Of a DNA stretch of 64,000 nucleotides, positions 33,194 to 43,271 are shown piece by piece. The position numbers and the translations under genes were made by a program. The notes beneath the pieces are model-generated. The model saw only the letters and a list, made by a program, of their open reading frames with translations. It did no database searches and was not told where the DNA came from. Each line of letters begins with the position of its first letter. Within the stretch, counting starts at the first letter, position 1. Source of the stretch: Laguncularia racemosa (lineage: Eukaryota > Streptophyta > Magnoliopsida > Myrtales > Combretaceae); the NCBI GenBank assembly GCA_037954665.1, contig JBBMOL010000198.1, positions 992,001-1,056,000 of the forward strand, given 5' to 3'.

Positions 33194-34787
33194 TTCTCCT
33201 CCCCTTAAAAAAACTTTCATCCTTGAAAGTTACTTGGAATTAGAAAGAGTTCTGGATGCTTTCTCTTAATTTCTTCTAATTTCCATGTTGCTTCCCGTTC
33301 TGTTTGATTCGTCCACTATACATTAACATAGGGAATTATTCTTCTTCTTAGTACTTGTTCTTTTATGTCCACTATTCTTACAAGTTTCTTAATAGATGAT
33401 AAATTTGGCCGTACCTTTAAGGGCTCCAAAGTTATTACTTGGTTTAGGTTTGGTACAAATTTCCTTAACATTAATACATGAAACACATCATAAACTTTAG
33501 CCAGACTTGGTGGTAGAGCCAACCTATAAGTGACTATTCCCACTGTTTCCAAAATTTTGAACAGACTCACATATCTTGGATTTAGCTTGCCCCATAATTT
33601 AAACCTAATTACCCCTTTGGTTGGAGATATCTTCAATAAAACTCTATCCTTGACCTAAAATTTTAAGGGGTGTCATCGTTTATCTACATAACTCTTTTGG
33701 CGACTTTGGATGGTAGAATTTGCTACCTTATTACTTTGACCTTGTTTACTACTTCTTGCACTATCTTTAGCCCTAGTATCCGTCTTTCTCTTACTTCATT
33801 CCAATGTAAGGGAGCTTTGCACTTTCTACCGTGCAATGCTTCTTATGGAGCCATCTAGATAGTGGCTTGGTAACTGTTATTATAGGTGAATTCCACCAAG
33901 GGTAAGTGATCACTCCAATTACCTCCTTAATCCAATGCATAAGCTTGTAGTAAATTTTCCATAATTTGGATGGTTCTCCTAAATTACCCATCCGTTTGAA
34001 GATGAAATGAAGTACGAAACAGGAGTTTAGTTCCTAAGGCCTAATGAAGACTTTTCTAGAACTTGCTCATAAACCGAGTATCTCTACCAGATGTGATAGT
34101 AGCTAGTGCATGATGTAATATGACAATCTCCTTGATGTACAGTTAAGCAAGCTTCTCTAATCTATAGTCCACCTTAATTGGTAGGAAATGGGTGGACTTG
34201 GTCAACCTATCTACTATTACCTAGGCTGCATCATACTTTTCCTTGGTCTTTAAGAAAGTTGTCACAAAATCTATAGTTACATGTTCCTACTTCCATTTAA
34301 GTATAAGAAGTGGTTGTAACTTATCAGCTGGTCTTTGGTGCTCAATCCTAATTTGTTGATAAGTCAGACATCTGGATACATATTCAGTTATTCATGCTTT
34401 ATATTTTCCCACCAATAATTATTCTTGAGATCCTTGTACATCTTGGTGCATCTTGAGTATACTGTATATCTCAAATAATGGGCTTCTTTTAAGATTTTCT
34501 TCTTTAACTCCATGTCATCTAGAACATACTATCTTGTGCCATACATGACCATCCCTTTAGTAGTTACTTCGAATTTTGTGGCTTCACCTTATTCTATTTT
34601 GCTCTTTATTTTCTACATTCCAGGATCTTTAATTTATGTAGTTTTAATCTAATCAATGATACTAGGTTGGATATTAAGTGTAACTAACCAATTTCTCACT
34701 TCTTGTGTCACAATCTCTAATTCTAGCTTACTCATGTCTTTAAGATGTGACTAATGTTGCAATGTTCATTTGTTTCTTCTGACTTAG
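33194..34787 (-). pseudogene. Del/Tekay-like pol remnant (integrase)
   Basis: Minus-strand reading with many stops and frameshifts. Recognisable parts are an H2C2-like region near 34400, an integrase core with WVIVDRLTKSTHFLPIK near 34220 and HLPLVEFTYNNSY near 33910, and the C-terminal region 33636-33316 with KLNPRYVSLFKILE, YDVFHVLMLRKFVP and KEQVLRRR. The last are hallmarks of the integrase C-terminus in Del/Tekay-like elements. It is cut upstream by insertion of I at 34788. Confidence 0.82.
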
Positions 34788-34955
34788 TGATAGGAATCAA
34801 AATCCTACAAGACCTATCATTAGGGTAAGAGCCAAAGGATTTCGAATCTTGGTGATGATGGTCCTCTTTGAATAAACCAGCCTCGGAATTATTTGTATAC
34901 TAACCTCTTTTCTATTACTTATGTGTTGTGTATTCCAGCAGGCATACTTGTTAGG
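34788..34955 (+). repeat. 5' LTR of I, first piece
   Basis: Starts TGATAGGAATCAAAATCC, matching 63662-63829 closely. Ends in TTAGG, the target duplicated by C. Confidence 0.9.
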
Positions 34956-36524
34956 TGATAAGATCACATTATACTTATATTTTCTTTTGGACTTATATTA
35001 AATTTATTTTAATATTATAAGAAAATATAAAGAAATGATACTTAATGGTATTTATTGTGAAAATACAGGTTTTGAGGACCCAAAAGTAAATTACAAGTTA
35101 ATTGGAGGAGTTTTTCACAAAATTGAAGAAGTGAGCGAAGGATTGCATGAAGGCCGCCGTCCTTGGGCCGGCCTACATTCAAGGCCGCCGGCCTTGAGCC
35201 GGCCTTTAAACCGGCCTAAAAAAGAAGCAAAGCCGCCGGCCTTTAATCCGGCCTATATTCAAGGCCGCCGGCCTTGAGCCGGCCTTCATTACTCCCCGGA
35301 TATCCATTGCGAGAATCTCTCCAAAATCATATCTTAATTAATTTGCTGACTCAAATCCTCATCAGATCAACCTTATCCCCCTCCTCTTTGGATCTATAAA
35401 TAGACCCCTTGTGTGAACCTTGGAGGCATCCTTTCCTTTGTTAAGCATCCTTTCTTTTGTTTAGAATCCTTTTGTTCTTCTTCTTTGTTTTAGCATCATT
35501 TGTCTTTCTTTTGAATCATTAGAATTTCCTTAGGTACTTTAGATTTTTCCAAAGTTTAGTTTGAAGGAAGATTGTCATTTTGTTGAAGTTTGCTTTCAAT
35601 TGAAGAATTCAAGGAGTCATTTTTGAAGATTGAAGCTCTTGAAGATTATAACCATTGTTTCATTTACTTTATTTTCTTTTATGCCATTTATTAGTTGTTT
35701 AATATGAATTCCATTGCACCTCTTTATTTCAATTGTTTTTATGCAACTCATACTATAATGTTCTAAATCATCCTTGTGGGAAATTGGATGAAACTCTAGA
35801 ATGTTAAAAGGATAATTGTAGCCATGTTATGTAATTAGGAATTATTAGGATTATTCATGATTGCAATTCCTTTGATTTCAATTATAATCAGTCTTTGATT
35901 ATAATTGTTAGAAATCCTTTTGATACGGGAATTGATTAGGATTTGTTAGGAATTCTTAATTAGATTGATTATCAATACGGGAGTTGCGATAATTGGTTTA
36001 ATTAGAGTTTATGGAGGGCGCAATGCAATGTTTCTTGTTAATTAATCACTAAGGGATTAGGGTTAATTGATTTAGGGCATTAGTTGTTTGTAGCATCGGG
36101 AGGTGTATGAACATAATTTTGATTCCTTGGTTAATTGGAGACACGGAAGCCGACTAATTGATTTAAGGTCAACATCCCTAAAAAGGATTTTCTAAACTCA
36201 CTTGAATAACCTTATAACCACTAGTTGACATAACTTGGTAGCAATTTGATTAACAAATCTAGGGTGAATTCTAATTTTCCTTGTTCATAATTGATAGATT
36301 CGTCATAAAATTTTTCTTGTTGCTTTAAGTTAAATTTTTAGATTAGACATTTCAAAACCCCTTTTTAATCACCTAGATATTGATAAGAATTGCCATAGAT
36401 CTAGTACTCTATTGGTTCCTCGAGGGATCGACAACCTTACTTTTCATCACTTTATTACTTGATACGACCAGTGCACTTGCTGCAATTTACGCTCCCATTA
36501 TATATATATGTTCTGAGTGTATCA
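34956..36524 (+). repeat. 5' LTR of element C
   Basis: 1569 bp, TGATAAGATCAC to GTGTATCA. Palindrome array GGCCGCCGGCCTTGAGCCGG and variants at 35150-35285; TATAAATA at 35395-35402. Confidence 0.95.
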
Positions 36525-36530
36525 AGTTTT

Positions 36531-36548
36531 TGGCGCCGTTGCCGGGGA
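36531..36548 (+). other. Primer-binding site of C (tRNA-Asp)
   Basis: TGGCGCCGTTGCCGGGGA, 18/18 to the plant tRNA-Asp 3' end, six bases after the LTR. Confidence 0.95.
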
Positions 36549-36661
36549 ACTAATAGATATTAGATTTCGTAATTCTATTGGTAATTTAGGCACAATTATT
36601 TTGTTATTTAATTTTTCTTATCTTTGTGTGATCGTTTTCCATTCTCTTTAAGGTTCTTTTT

Positions 36662-38968
36662 ATGCGCAAGAGTAGAAGTGCTGAACTTCTACCAATTAAT
36701 CTTGAGATAGAACGCAGCTTGCGACAACTTAGAAGAGAGCAGAGAAGAAAGGAAGAAGAGAACATGGCAGATGAGAACAACAATCAGATTCAGGGTGTTG
36801 GTAGAGCACTTCGAGAATACACGGTACCTGTTGTTTCAGGTCCTGCAATTAGAAGACCAACAATTCAGGCTAATAATTTCGAGTTAAAACCAGCACTCGT
36901 TCAAATGGTTCAATCAAATCAATTTGGAGGATATCCAAATGAAAGTCCTGATGAGCATATTGCAGTATTTCTTCAATATTGTAATACAGTGAAAATGAAA
37001 AATGTATCTGATGATGTAATTAGGCTACAACTTTTTCCATTTTCACTTAGAGAAAAAGCTAGGGCTTGGTACAATTCATTGCCACAAGACTCTGTAACCA
37101 CTTGGGTAGATCTCTCATCTAAATTTTTAAGGAGATTTTTTCCACCAGCTAGAACTGCTAGGTTAAGAAATGACATCACAAACTTCAGTAAGTTTAGTGG
37201 TGAATCACTTTATGAAGCATGGGAAAGATTCAAGGAGGCAATTAGAAAATGCCCCCATCATGGATTACCAGATAATCTCCTTATTGAGATATTTTATCTC
37301 AGTTTAGATGACACATTGAGATCTCTGGTAGATGCTGCTTCTGGTGGTGCACTAATGAGTAAGACATATGATGAGGCTAGTGCTTTGATAGATGAAATGG
37401 CCTCTAGTGCACATAATTGGCAACATGAAAGAGGTAAGTCTAGAGTGGCATCTGTCAATGATATGGACACCTTAACAGCTCAGATTTCTGCTCTTACCGC
37501 CCAGGTAAGTAAACTCACCTCTACACCTTCTTTCAATGTTAATCAAATTTCTTGTTGTGAGTTATGCTCAGGACCACACTCAACTCTTGAGTGCCCATCT
37601 GGAAACTTTTCCTCCTCATCCCATGGAGAGCAAGTAAATTTTGTCAACAATTTCCAAAGAGGTAATCAAGGACCTTATTCAAACACCTACAATCCAGGGT
37701 GGCGTAACCATCCAAATTTCTCATGGAGAAATGATAACAATGCACTTAAACCTCCTGGATTTCAAAAGCAAGGTCCTAATCATAATACTCCCCATCAACA
37801 ATATCCTAATCATAATACCTCTTCTCAGCAAAGTCAGTCTAAAATGGAAGAACTCATGATAAGTTATATGCAAAAGACTGACACAATGTTGCAAAATCAA
37901 CAAGCCACCATTAGGAATCTTGAAAATCAGCTTAGTCAAATGTCTCAACAGTTGAGTAATAGACCATCTGGATCTTTACCTAGCAATACTGAGCAAAATC
38001 CTAAGGGTGTAAATGCTATTATGTTAAGAAGTGGTAAGGAATTGGTTGATAAGAAACTTGAGGAAGAGGAGGTTAACCTGGAAAAAGATAAAGGGAAACA
38101 AAAGGAAGAGGAATCAAAGAAAAATTCACCAAAAGTGAAAGCATATGTTCCTCCTATTCCTTTCCCAGGAAGGCTGAAGCAACAACAATTGGATTCACAA
38201 TTTGCTAAATTTTTAGAAGTCTTTAAAAAATTGCAAATTAACATTCCTTTTGCAGAAGCACTTCAGCAGATGCCATCATATGCTAGGTTCATGAAGGATT
38301 TACTCACAAAGAAGAGGAAGATTGAAGGGAATGAACCGGTGATGCTTACAGGGGAATGTTCAATGATCTTACAGAATGATGTACCTAGTTTGCCAAGAAA
38401 ACAAAGAGATCAGGGGAGTTTTACTGTTCCTTGCACCATAGGCAATTTTCATTTTGATAAAGTTCTTATTGACTCCGGTGCAAGTATAAATTTAATGCCT
38501 CTATCTATTTTTAGGAAATTGGGACTTGGAGAGTGCAAGGGAACTCATGTTACCTTGCAACTTGCTGATAGGAGCATCAAATACCCAAGAGGGATTGTGG
38601 AAAATGTCCTAGTGAAAGTAGATAAATTCATCTTTCCAGTTGACTTTATAGTCTTGGAGATGGAGGAGGATAAAGAGGTACCCATGATCCTTGGCAGACC
38701 ATTCCTTGCAACAGGTAAAGCCTTAATTGATGTGGAACAAGGTAAGCTTACTTTAAGAGTTATAGATGAACAAGTCACGTTTAATGTGTATGAGGCTACA
38801 AAGAAATTTGATGACTGTAAATCCTGTTACACTATTGATAGTGTTGATGAGCTTTCCTCTGAGTTCATGGAAGAGAATGCAGGTGTGGACACGATGGAGT
38901 CAGTTCTTAGGGATTTAGATGATTGGAGTGATGGTGAAGATGAACCCCAAGAAGAACGTGTTGAATAA
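36662..38968 (+). CDS. gag-pro: Gag-protease polyprotein of C (768 aa)
   Basis: Forms the particle and processes it. The start ATG at 36662 lies 113 bases after the primer-binding site. The capsid core spans about residues 70-265 (FELKPALVQMVQ; FPFSLREKARAWYNSLP; RFFPPARTARLR). A variant zinc knuckle CELCSGPHSTLEC (C-x2-C-x3-H-x4-C) begins near residue 299. A P/Q/E/K-rich linker follows. The aspartic protease has IDSGASINLMP near 602 and ILGRPFLATG near 680. The frame ends with TAA at 38966-38968, and the next frame is in the same phase. It is fully open and aligns end to end with the broken copy in B. Confidence 0.95.
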   Translation: MRKSRSAELLPINLEIERSLRQLRREQRRKEEENMADENNNQIQGVGRALREYTVPVVSGPAIRRPTIQANNFELKPALVQMVQSNQFGGYPNESPDEHIAVFLQYCNTVKMKNVSDDVIRLQLFPFSLREKARAWYNSLPQDSVTTWVDLSSKFLRRFFPPARTARLRNDITNFSKFSGESLYEAWERFKEAIRKCPHHGLPDNLLIEIFYLSLDDTLRSLVDAASGGALMSKTYDEASALIDEMASSAHNWQHERGKSRVASVNDMDTLTAQISALTAQVSKLTSTPSFNVNQISCCELCSGPHSTLECPSGNFSSSSHGEQVNFVNNFQRGNQGPYSNTYNPGWRNHPNFSWRNDNNALKPPGFQKQGPNHNTPHQQYPNHNTSSQQSQSKMEELMISYMQKTDTMLQNQQATIRNLENQLSQMSQQLSNRPSGSLPSNTEQNPKGVNAIMLRSGKELVDKKLEEEEVNLEKDKGKQKEEESKKNSPKVKAYVPPIPFPGRLKQQQLDSQFAKFLEVFKKLQINIPFAEALQQMPSYARFMKDLLTKKRKIEGNEPVMLTGECSMILQNDVPSLPRKQRDQGSFTVPCTIGNFHFDKVLIDSGASINLMPLSIFRKLGLGECKGTHVTLQLADRSIKYPRGIVENVLVKVDKFIFPVDFIVLEMEEDKEVPMILGRPFLATGKALIDVEQGKLTLRVIDEQVTFNVYEATKKFDDCKSCYTIDSVDELSSEFMEENAGVDTMESVLRDLDDWSDGEDEPQEERVE

Positions 38969-39025
38969 GTTTATGAATTCAAGACTCGACACTATGAGGA
39001 GCTGGGGACCACTGAGAAGAAACCG

Positions 39026-41950
39026 ATGCCATCATTGACACAACCCCCGGTGCTTGAACTTAAACCTTTGCCTGGTCATTTAAAGTATGCTTATCTTGGA
39101 ACAAATGATACTTTGCCAATTATCATTTCTTCTTCTTTGACAGGTGATCAAGAGCAACAACTTTTGGATGTTCTTAGAGAACATAAGGAAGCTATCGGGT
39201 GGACCATTGCGGATATTAAGGGAATTAGCCCTTTAATGTGTACTCATAGGATATTTCTTGAAGCTGAGTGTAAACCTACAGTACAACCACAAAGAAGACT
39301 TAACCCAACTCTTAAGGAAGTTGTAAAAAAGGAAGTGCTTAAATTGTTAGATGCAGGCATTATTTTTCCAATTTCTGATAGTAAATGGGTTAGTCCTGTC
39401 CAAGTTGTACCAAAGAAAGGTGGCATGACAGTGGTAAAGAATGATGCCAATGAATTGATCCCAACCCGTACTGTGACAGGGTGGCGAGTTTGCATAGATT
39501 ATAGAAAATTGAATAATGCCACCCGTAAAGACCACTTTCCCTTACCTTTCATTGATCAGATGTTAGAAAAACTCGCAGGGCATGATTATTACTGTTTCCT
39601 TGATGGTTATTCTGGGTATAATCAAATTCATATAGCGTCCGAGGATCAGGAGAAAACCACATTTACTTGTCCCTATGGTACTTTTGCATTTAGGAGAATG
39701 CCCTTTGGTCTTTGTAATGCACCTGCTACTTTTCAGAGGTGTATGATGTCTATATTTTCTGACATGTTAGAGAATTTTATTGAAATATTTATGGATGACT
39801 TCTCTGTTTTTGGGAAGTCATTTGAATCATGTTTGGAAAATTTAGGCTGTGTGCTTAAAAGATGTAAGGAAACTAACCTACTTCTAAATTGGGAGAAATG
39901 CCATTTTATGGTACGAGAGGGAATAGTGTTAGGTCACAAGGTGTCAGAAAAAGGGATTGAAGTTGACAAGGCAAAAGTGGAAGTAATAGAGAAGTTGCCA
40001 CCACCCACTTCAGTAAAAGGAGTCAGGAGCTTCTTGGGACATGCTGGCTTTTACAGGAGATTTATCAGGGACTTCTCTAAAATCTTTAGACCTCTGTGTA
40101 ATTTACTTGAAAAAGACTCTACTTTTGTGTTTGATGAAAATTGTTTGCAGGCATTCAATATATTGAAGGAGAAGCTCAGCTCTGCACCAGTGATTGTTGC
40201 ACCAAATTGGGAGATTCCATTTGAGCTGATGTGTGATGCTAGTGACTATGCCGTGGGGGCAGTACTAGGGCAAAGAAGAGGTAAGATCTTTCATGCTATA
40301 TACTATGCAAGTAGAACCTTGAACGAGGCCCAGAAAAACTATGCCACAACAGAAAAAGAGCTATTAGCAGTGATATTTGCATGTGACAAGTTTAGGTCTT
40401 ACTTGATAGGTTCTAAAGTAATAGTATACACAGATCATGCTGCTCTTAAGTATTTATTTGCTAAAGCTGATGCTAAACCCAGGTTAATTCGTTGGATTCA
40501 ATTGCTGCAAGAATTTGACTTAGAAATTAAGGATAAAAAGGGAAGTGAAAATGTGGTTGCTGATCATTTATCACGTTTGGAATATGATTGTTTAGAAACA
40601 CCCATCAATGAAAAATTCCCTGATGAGCATTTGCATGCAATAGACATCCATGAATTACCTTGGTATGCCGACATAGTTAATTACTTGGTTAGAAAAATCA
40701 TACCATATGGTTTGTCATTCCAACAGAAAAAGAAATTTTTGCATGACGTGAAGAATTATTTTTGGGATGAGCCGTATTTGTTTAAATCCTGTGCTGACCA
40801 AGTAATTAGACGATGTGTGCCTAAAATTGAACAGCTTAGCATAATACAGCACTGTCACTCCAAAGAAACAGGAGGTCACTTTGGGGTAGAAAGAACAGTA
40901 GCAAAAATTTTATCTTGCGGATTTTATTGGCCCAGTTTGTTTCATGATTGCAGGAACTTCATTATGACTTGTGCTCAATGCCAAAGGACTGGCAATATTT
41001 CAAGAAGACATGAATTACCACAAAATAATATACTTGTAATTGAACTTTTTGACGTTTGGGGAATCGACTTTATGGGTCCCTTTCCCTCATCTTTTTCAAA
41101 CAAATATATTCTTTTAGCTGTTGATTATGTTTCGAAATGGGTAGAGGCAGTTGCTCTACAAACTAATGACAGTAGGGCTGTCATTAAATTTTTGAAAAAG
41201 AATATATTTTCAAGATTTGGGGTACCTAGAGCTATAATAAGTGATGGGGGAACACATTTTTGTAACAGGCAATTTGAGAAATTATTATTAAAATATGGAG
41301 TTACTCACAAAATTGCCACCCCTTATCATCCACAAACATGTGGACAGGTTGAGGTATCCAATAGGGAAATTAAGCGAATCTTAGAGAAAACTGTCAATGC
41401 ATCCCGAAAGGATTGGTCTTTAAAACTTGATGATGCATTGTGGGCTTATAGAACAGCTTTTAAAACACCTATTGGAATGTCCCCCTACAAGATTGTTTAT
41501 GGTAAATCATGTCACCTACCCGTGGAGCTTGAGCACAAGGCATACTGGGCCATAAAATATCTTAACTTTGAGTTGCAAGCTGCAGGTGAAAAGAGGTTGC
41601 TCCAATTGAATCAAATGGCTGAGATGAGAGAGGAAGCATATGAAAATGCGAGAATTTACAAGGAGAGAGCAAAGCGATGGCATGATAAGAACATCTTACA
41701 GCGGGAGTTCTTGCCTGGTCAAAGAGTTTTATTGTACAACTCTCGATTGAAGCTATTCCCAGGTAAGTTGAAATCACGATGGTCTGGACCATTTGAAATT
41801 GTTAATGTGTTTCCTTATGGTGCAGTTGAGTTGAAGGCAGAAGACAACCGTACTTTCAAAGTAAACGGTTATCTTCTCAAACATTACTATGGAGGGGAAC
41901 ATGTTGATAGAAACGCCACAACTGTGGATTTAGGAGATTCAAGAACTTGA
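39026..41950 (+). CDS. pol: RT-RNase H-integrase polyprotein of C (974 aa)
   Basis: Copies and integrates the element. RT: WRVCIDYRKLNNATRKDHFP near residue 155 and catalytic FMDD near 254-257. RNase H: CDASDYAVGAVLG near 400, TEKELLAVIFACDK, YTDHAALKYL near 470. Integrase: H2C2 finger HCHSKETGGH...CAQC near 610-655, DDE residues in WGIDFMGPF, SDGGTHFCN and a later glutamate in GQVEVSNREI; C-terminal region GQRVLLYNSRLKLFPGKL. No chromodomain is seen. The first ATG of this frame is at 39026, but the reading phase is that of gag-protease, separated only by TAA at 38966, so the true N-terminus probably lies upstream as part of a fused product. Confidence 0.95.
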   Translation: MPSLTQPPVLELKPLPGHLKYAYLGTNDTLPIIISSSLTGDQEQQLLDVLREHKEAIGWTIADIKGISPLMCTHRIFLEAECKPTVQPQRRLNPTLKEVVKKEVLKLLDAGIIFPISDSKWVSPVQVVPKKGGMTVVKNDANELIPTRTVTGWRVCIDYRKLNNATRKDHFPLPFIDQMLEKLAGHDYYCFLDGYSGYNQIHIASEDQEKTTFTCPYGTFAFRRMPFGLCNAPATFQRCMMSIFSDMLENFIEIFMDDFSVFGKSFESCLENLGCVLKRCKETNLLLNWEKCHFMVREGIVLGHKVSEKGIEVDKAKVEVIEKLPPPTSVKGVRSFLGHAGFYRRFIRDFSKIFRPLCNLLEKDSTFVFDENCLQAFNILKEKLSSAPVIVAPNWEIPFELMCDASDYAVGAVLGQRRGKIFHAIYYASRTLNEAQKNYATTEKELLAVIFACDKFRSYLIGSKVIVYTDHAALKYLFAKADAKPRLIRWIQLLQEFDLEIKDKKGSENVVADHLSRLEYDCLETPINEKFPDEHLHAIDIHELPWYADIVNYLVRKIIPYGLSFQQKKKFLHDVKNYFWDEPYLFKSCADQVIRRCVPKIEQLSIIQHCHSKETGGHFGVERTVAKILSCGFYWPSLFHDCRNFIMTCAQCQRTGNISRRHELPQNNILVIELFDVWGIDFMGPFPSSFSNKYILLAVDYVSKWVEAVALQTNDSRAVIKFLKKNIFSRFGVPRAIISDGGTHFCNRQFEKLLLKYGVTHKIATPYHPQTCGQVEVSNREIKRILEKTVNASRKDWSLKLDDALWAYRTAFKTPIGMSPYKIVYGKSCHLPVELEHKAYWAIKYLNFELQAAGEKRLLQLNQMAEMREEAYENARIYKERAKRWHDKNILQREFLPGQRVLLYNSRLKLFPGKLKSRWSGPFEIVNVFPYGAVELKAEDNRTFKVNGYLLKHYYGGEHVDRNATTVDLGDSRT

Positions 41951-42613
41951 ACTGGAAAAGTCGGGCTAGCGACTATAAACTAAGCGCTTCATGGGAGGCA
42001 GCCCATGCTCAAAAAGTATATACACTAGTGTTGTTTAAAAAAAAAAAAAAAAAAAAACTAATTCAAGGTTGGATAAGAGCCGCCGGTGCAATCAAGACAC
42101 TCCAAGGATGACAGACATTTTAGGAGGAATTTTCTTCTTGATGAACAATTTTACACCAGGGAAGTACCAGTATTTCAATTTCTGCATTGACATTCGTTCC
42201 CTTAATTTTGTGATATATTAGGAACAATGAGGACATTGTCCAATTTAAATGTGGGGAAGGGATTATAAATGTAGAATTATAATGATTGCACACATCATGA
42301 GCTTACAAATCCCATGCTTTATTTATGTCCTTAAGTGTTTACCATCAATGGAATCTTGAAATTGACTTAGATTGGTGCCCCACTCGCCAACTGTTGTGAT
42401 TAGTTTACATAGTTAAAATTTAATAGTAAAATCTCTAGAGAATGGGTTTACCCTATGTTTAGCCTTTGAACTTGAGATTGAGTCCTTAAGTTGAAAAAAC
42501 AAGCAAGTTTACTTCAAGGAAAAATTGGTTGGGATAAATCTCTCTTGAAATTTCTTTGAGAATACCTTAACACCTAGTGAAAGAGGTAAAGGAAATATTT
42601 TACTTAGTGATCC

Positions 42614-42654
<41 letters not shown>

Positions 42655-43271
42655 CCTTTACTCCAATAACTCAGGAAAGTGAGTTAAGAGTATCCAATCT
42701 TAAATGTTAGTGTGAGGAAGAGTTCGTAGGGGTCCCTTTAAAACCTGGTCACTTAGGCGATGAGCCCAGGATGTGCCGACTCAATGAACTCACAATAACG
42801 AGAAGGGCGGAAAGGAAAAAAATTTAGTACCTTAATGAAAGTCAGGTTGACATGGGCGAGCTTTGGTCCCTCAGAAGAGTGAAGTCTCACTCCACTGTCA
42901 ATCAAGGCAAATAAAACATAAAAAAAAAAAAAAAGGGGGGGGGAGAAATTCTAGGAAAAAATGGATACCATATGCTTTCACTCCTTGTTATCTTGTTTAG
43001 AGAAGTAAAATTGAGGGAGATGATACTTGCTAATAACCAATGAAGTTTAAATGAATGTTTTTCCTTATGGACTAAGTATTGTTTTCTATTGTTAAACACT
43101 GGGATTAAAAATCTGTTGTATTTAGATTAACTACTAAATTTCAACTAGATATACTAGTTACAAATTTCAGTATGGTCAGAACAATGGGCACCAGAAGTTC
43201 AATGATGGATTTCTCTTGTTTAAATCAATTATTTTGCTTGAGGACAAGCAAAAGTTCAAGTGTGGGGATGT
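41951..43271 (+). other. 3' untranslated region of C with conserved hairpins and polypurine tract
   Basis: 1.3 kb without ORF; the extra Athila-type ORF of B is absent. Contents: hairpin AGTCG/CGACT (41959-41974), hairpin CATGGG/CCCATG (41990-42007), a 37-base A-tract (42617-42653), hairpin ACTCA/TGAGT (42669-42684), hairpin CCTGG-TCAC/GCGA-CCAGG (42744-42770), hairpin TTTTGCTTG-AGGA-CAAGCAAAA (43232-43253) and the purine-rich GTGGGGATG (43262-43270) before the LTR. Confidence 0.8.

Noticed and set aside
42617..42653. Processed pseudogene or SINE tail
   Set aside because: The A-run lies inside the 3' region of C at a position shared with B and D; it is not at an element end and has no target duplication.
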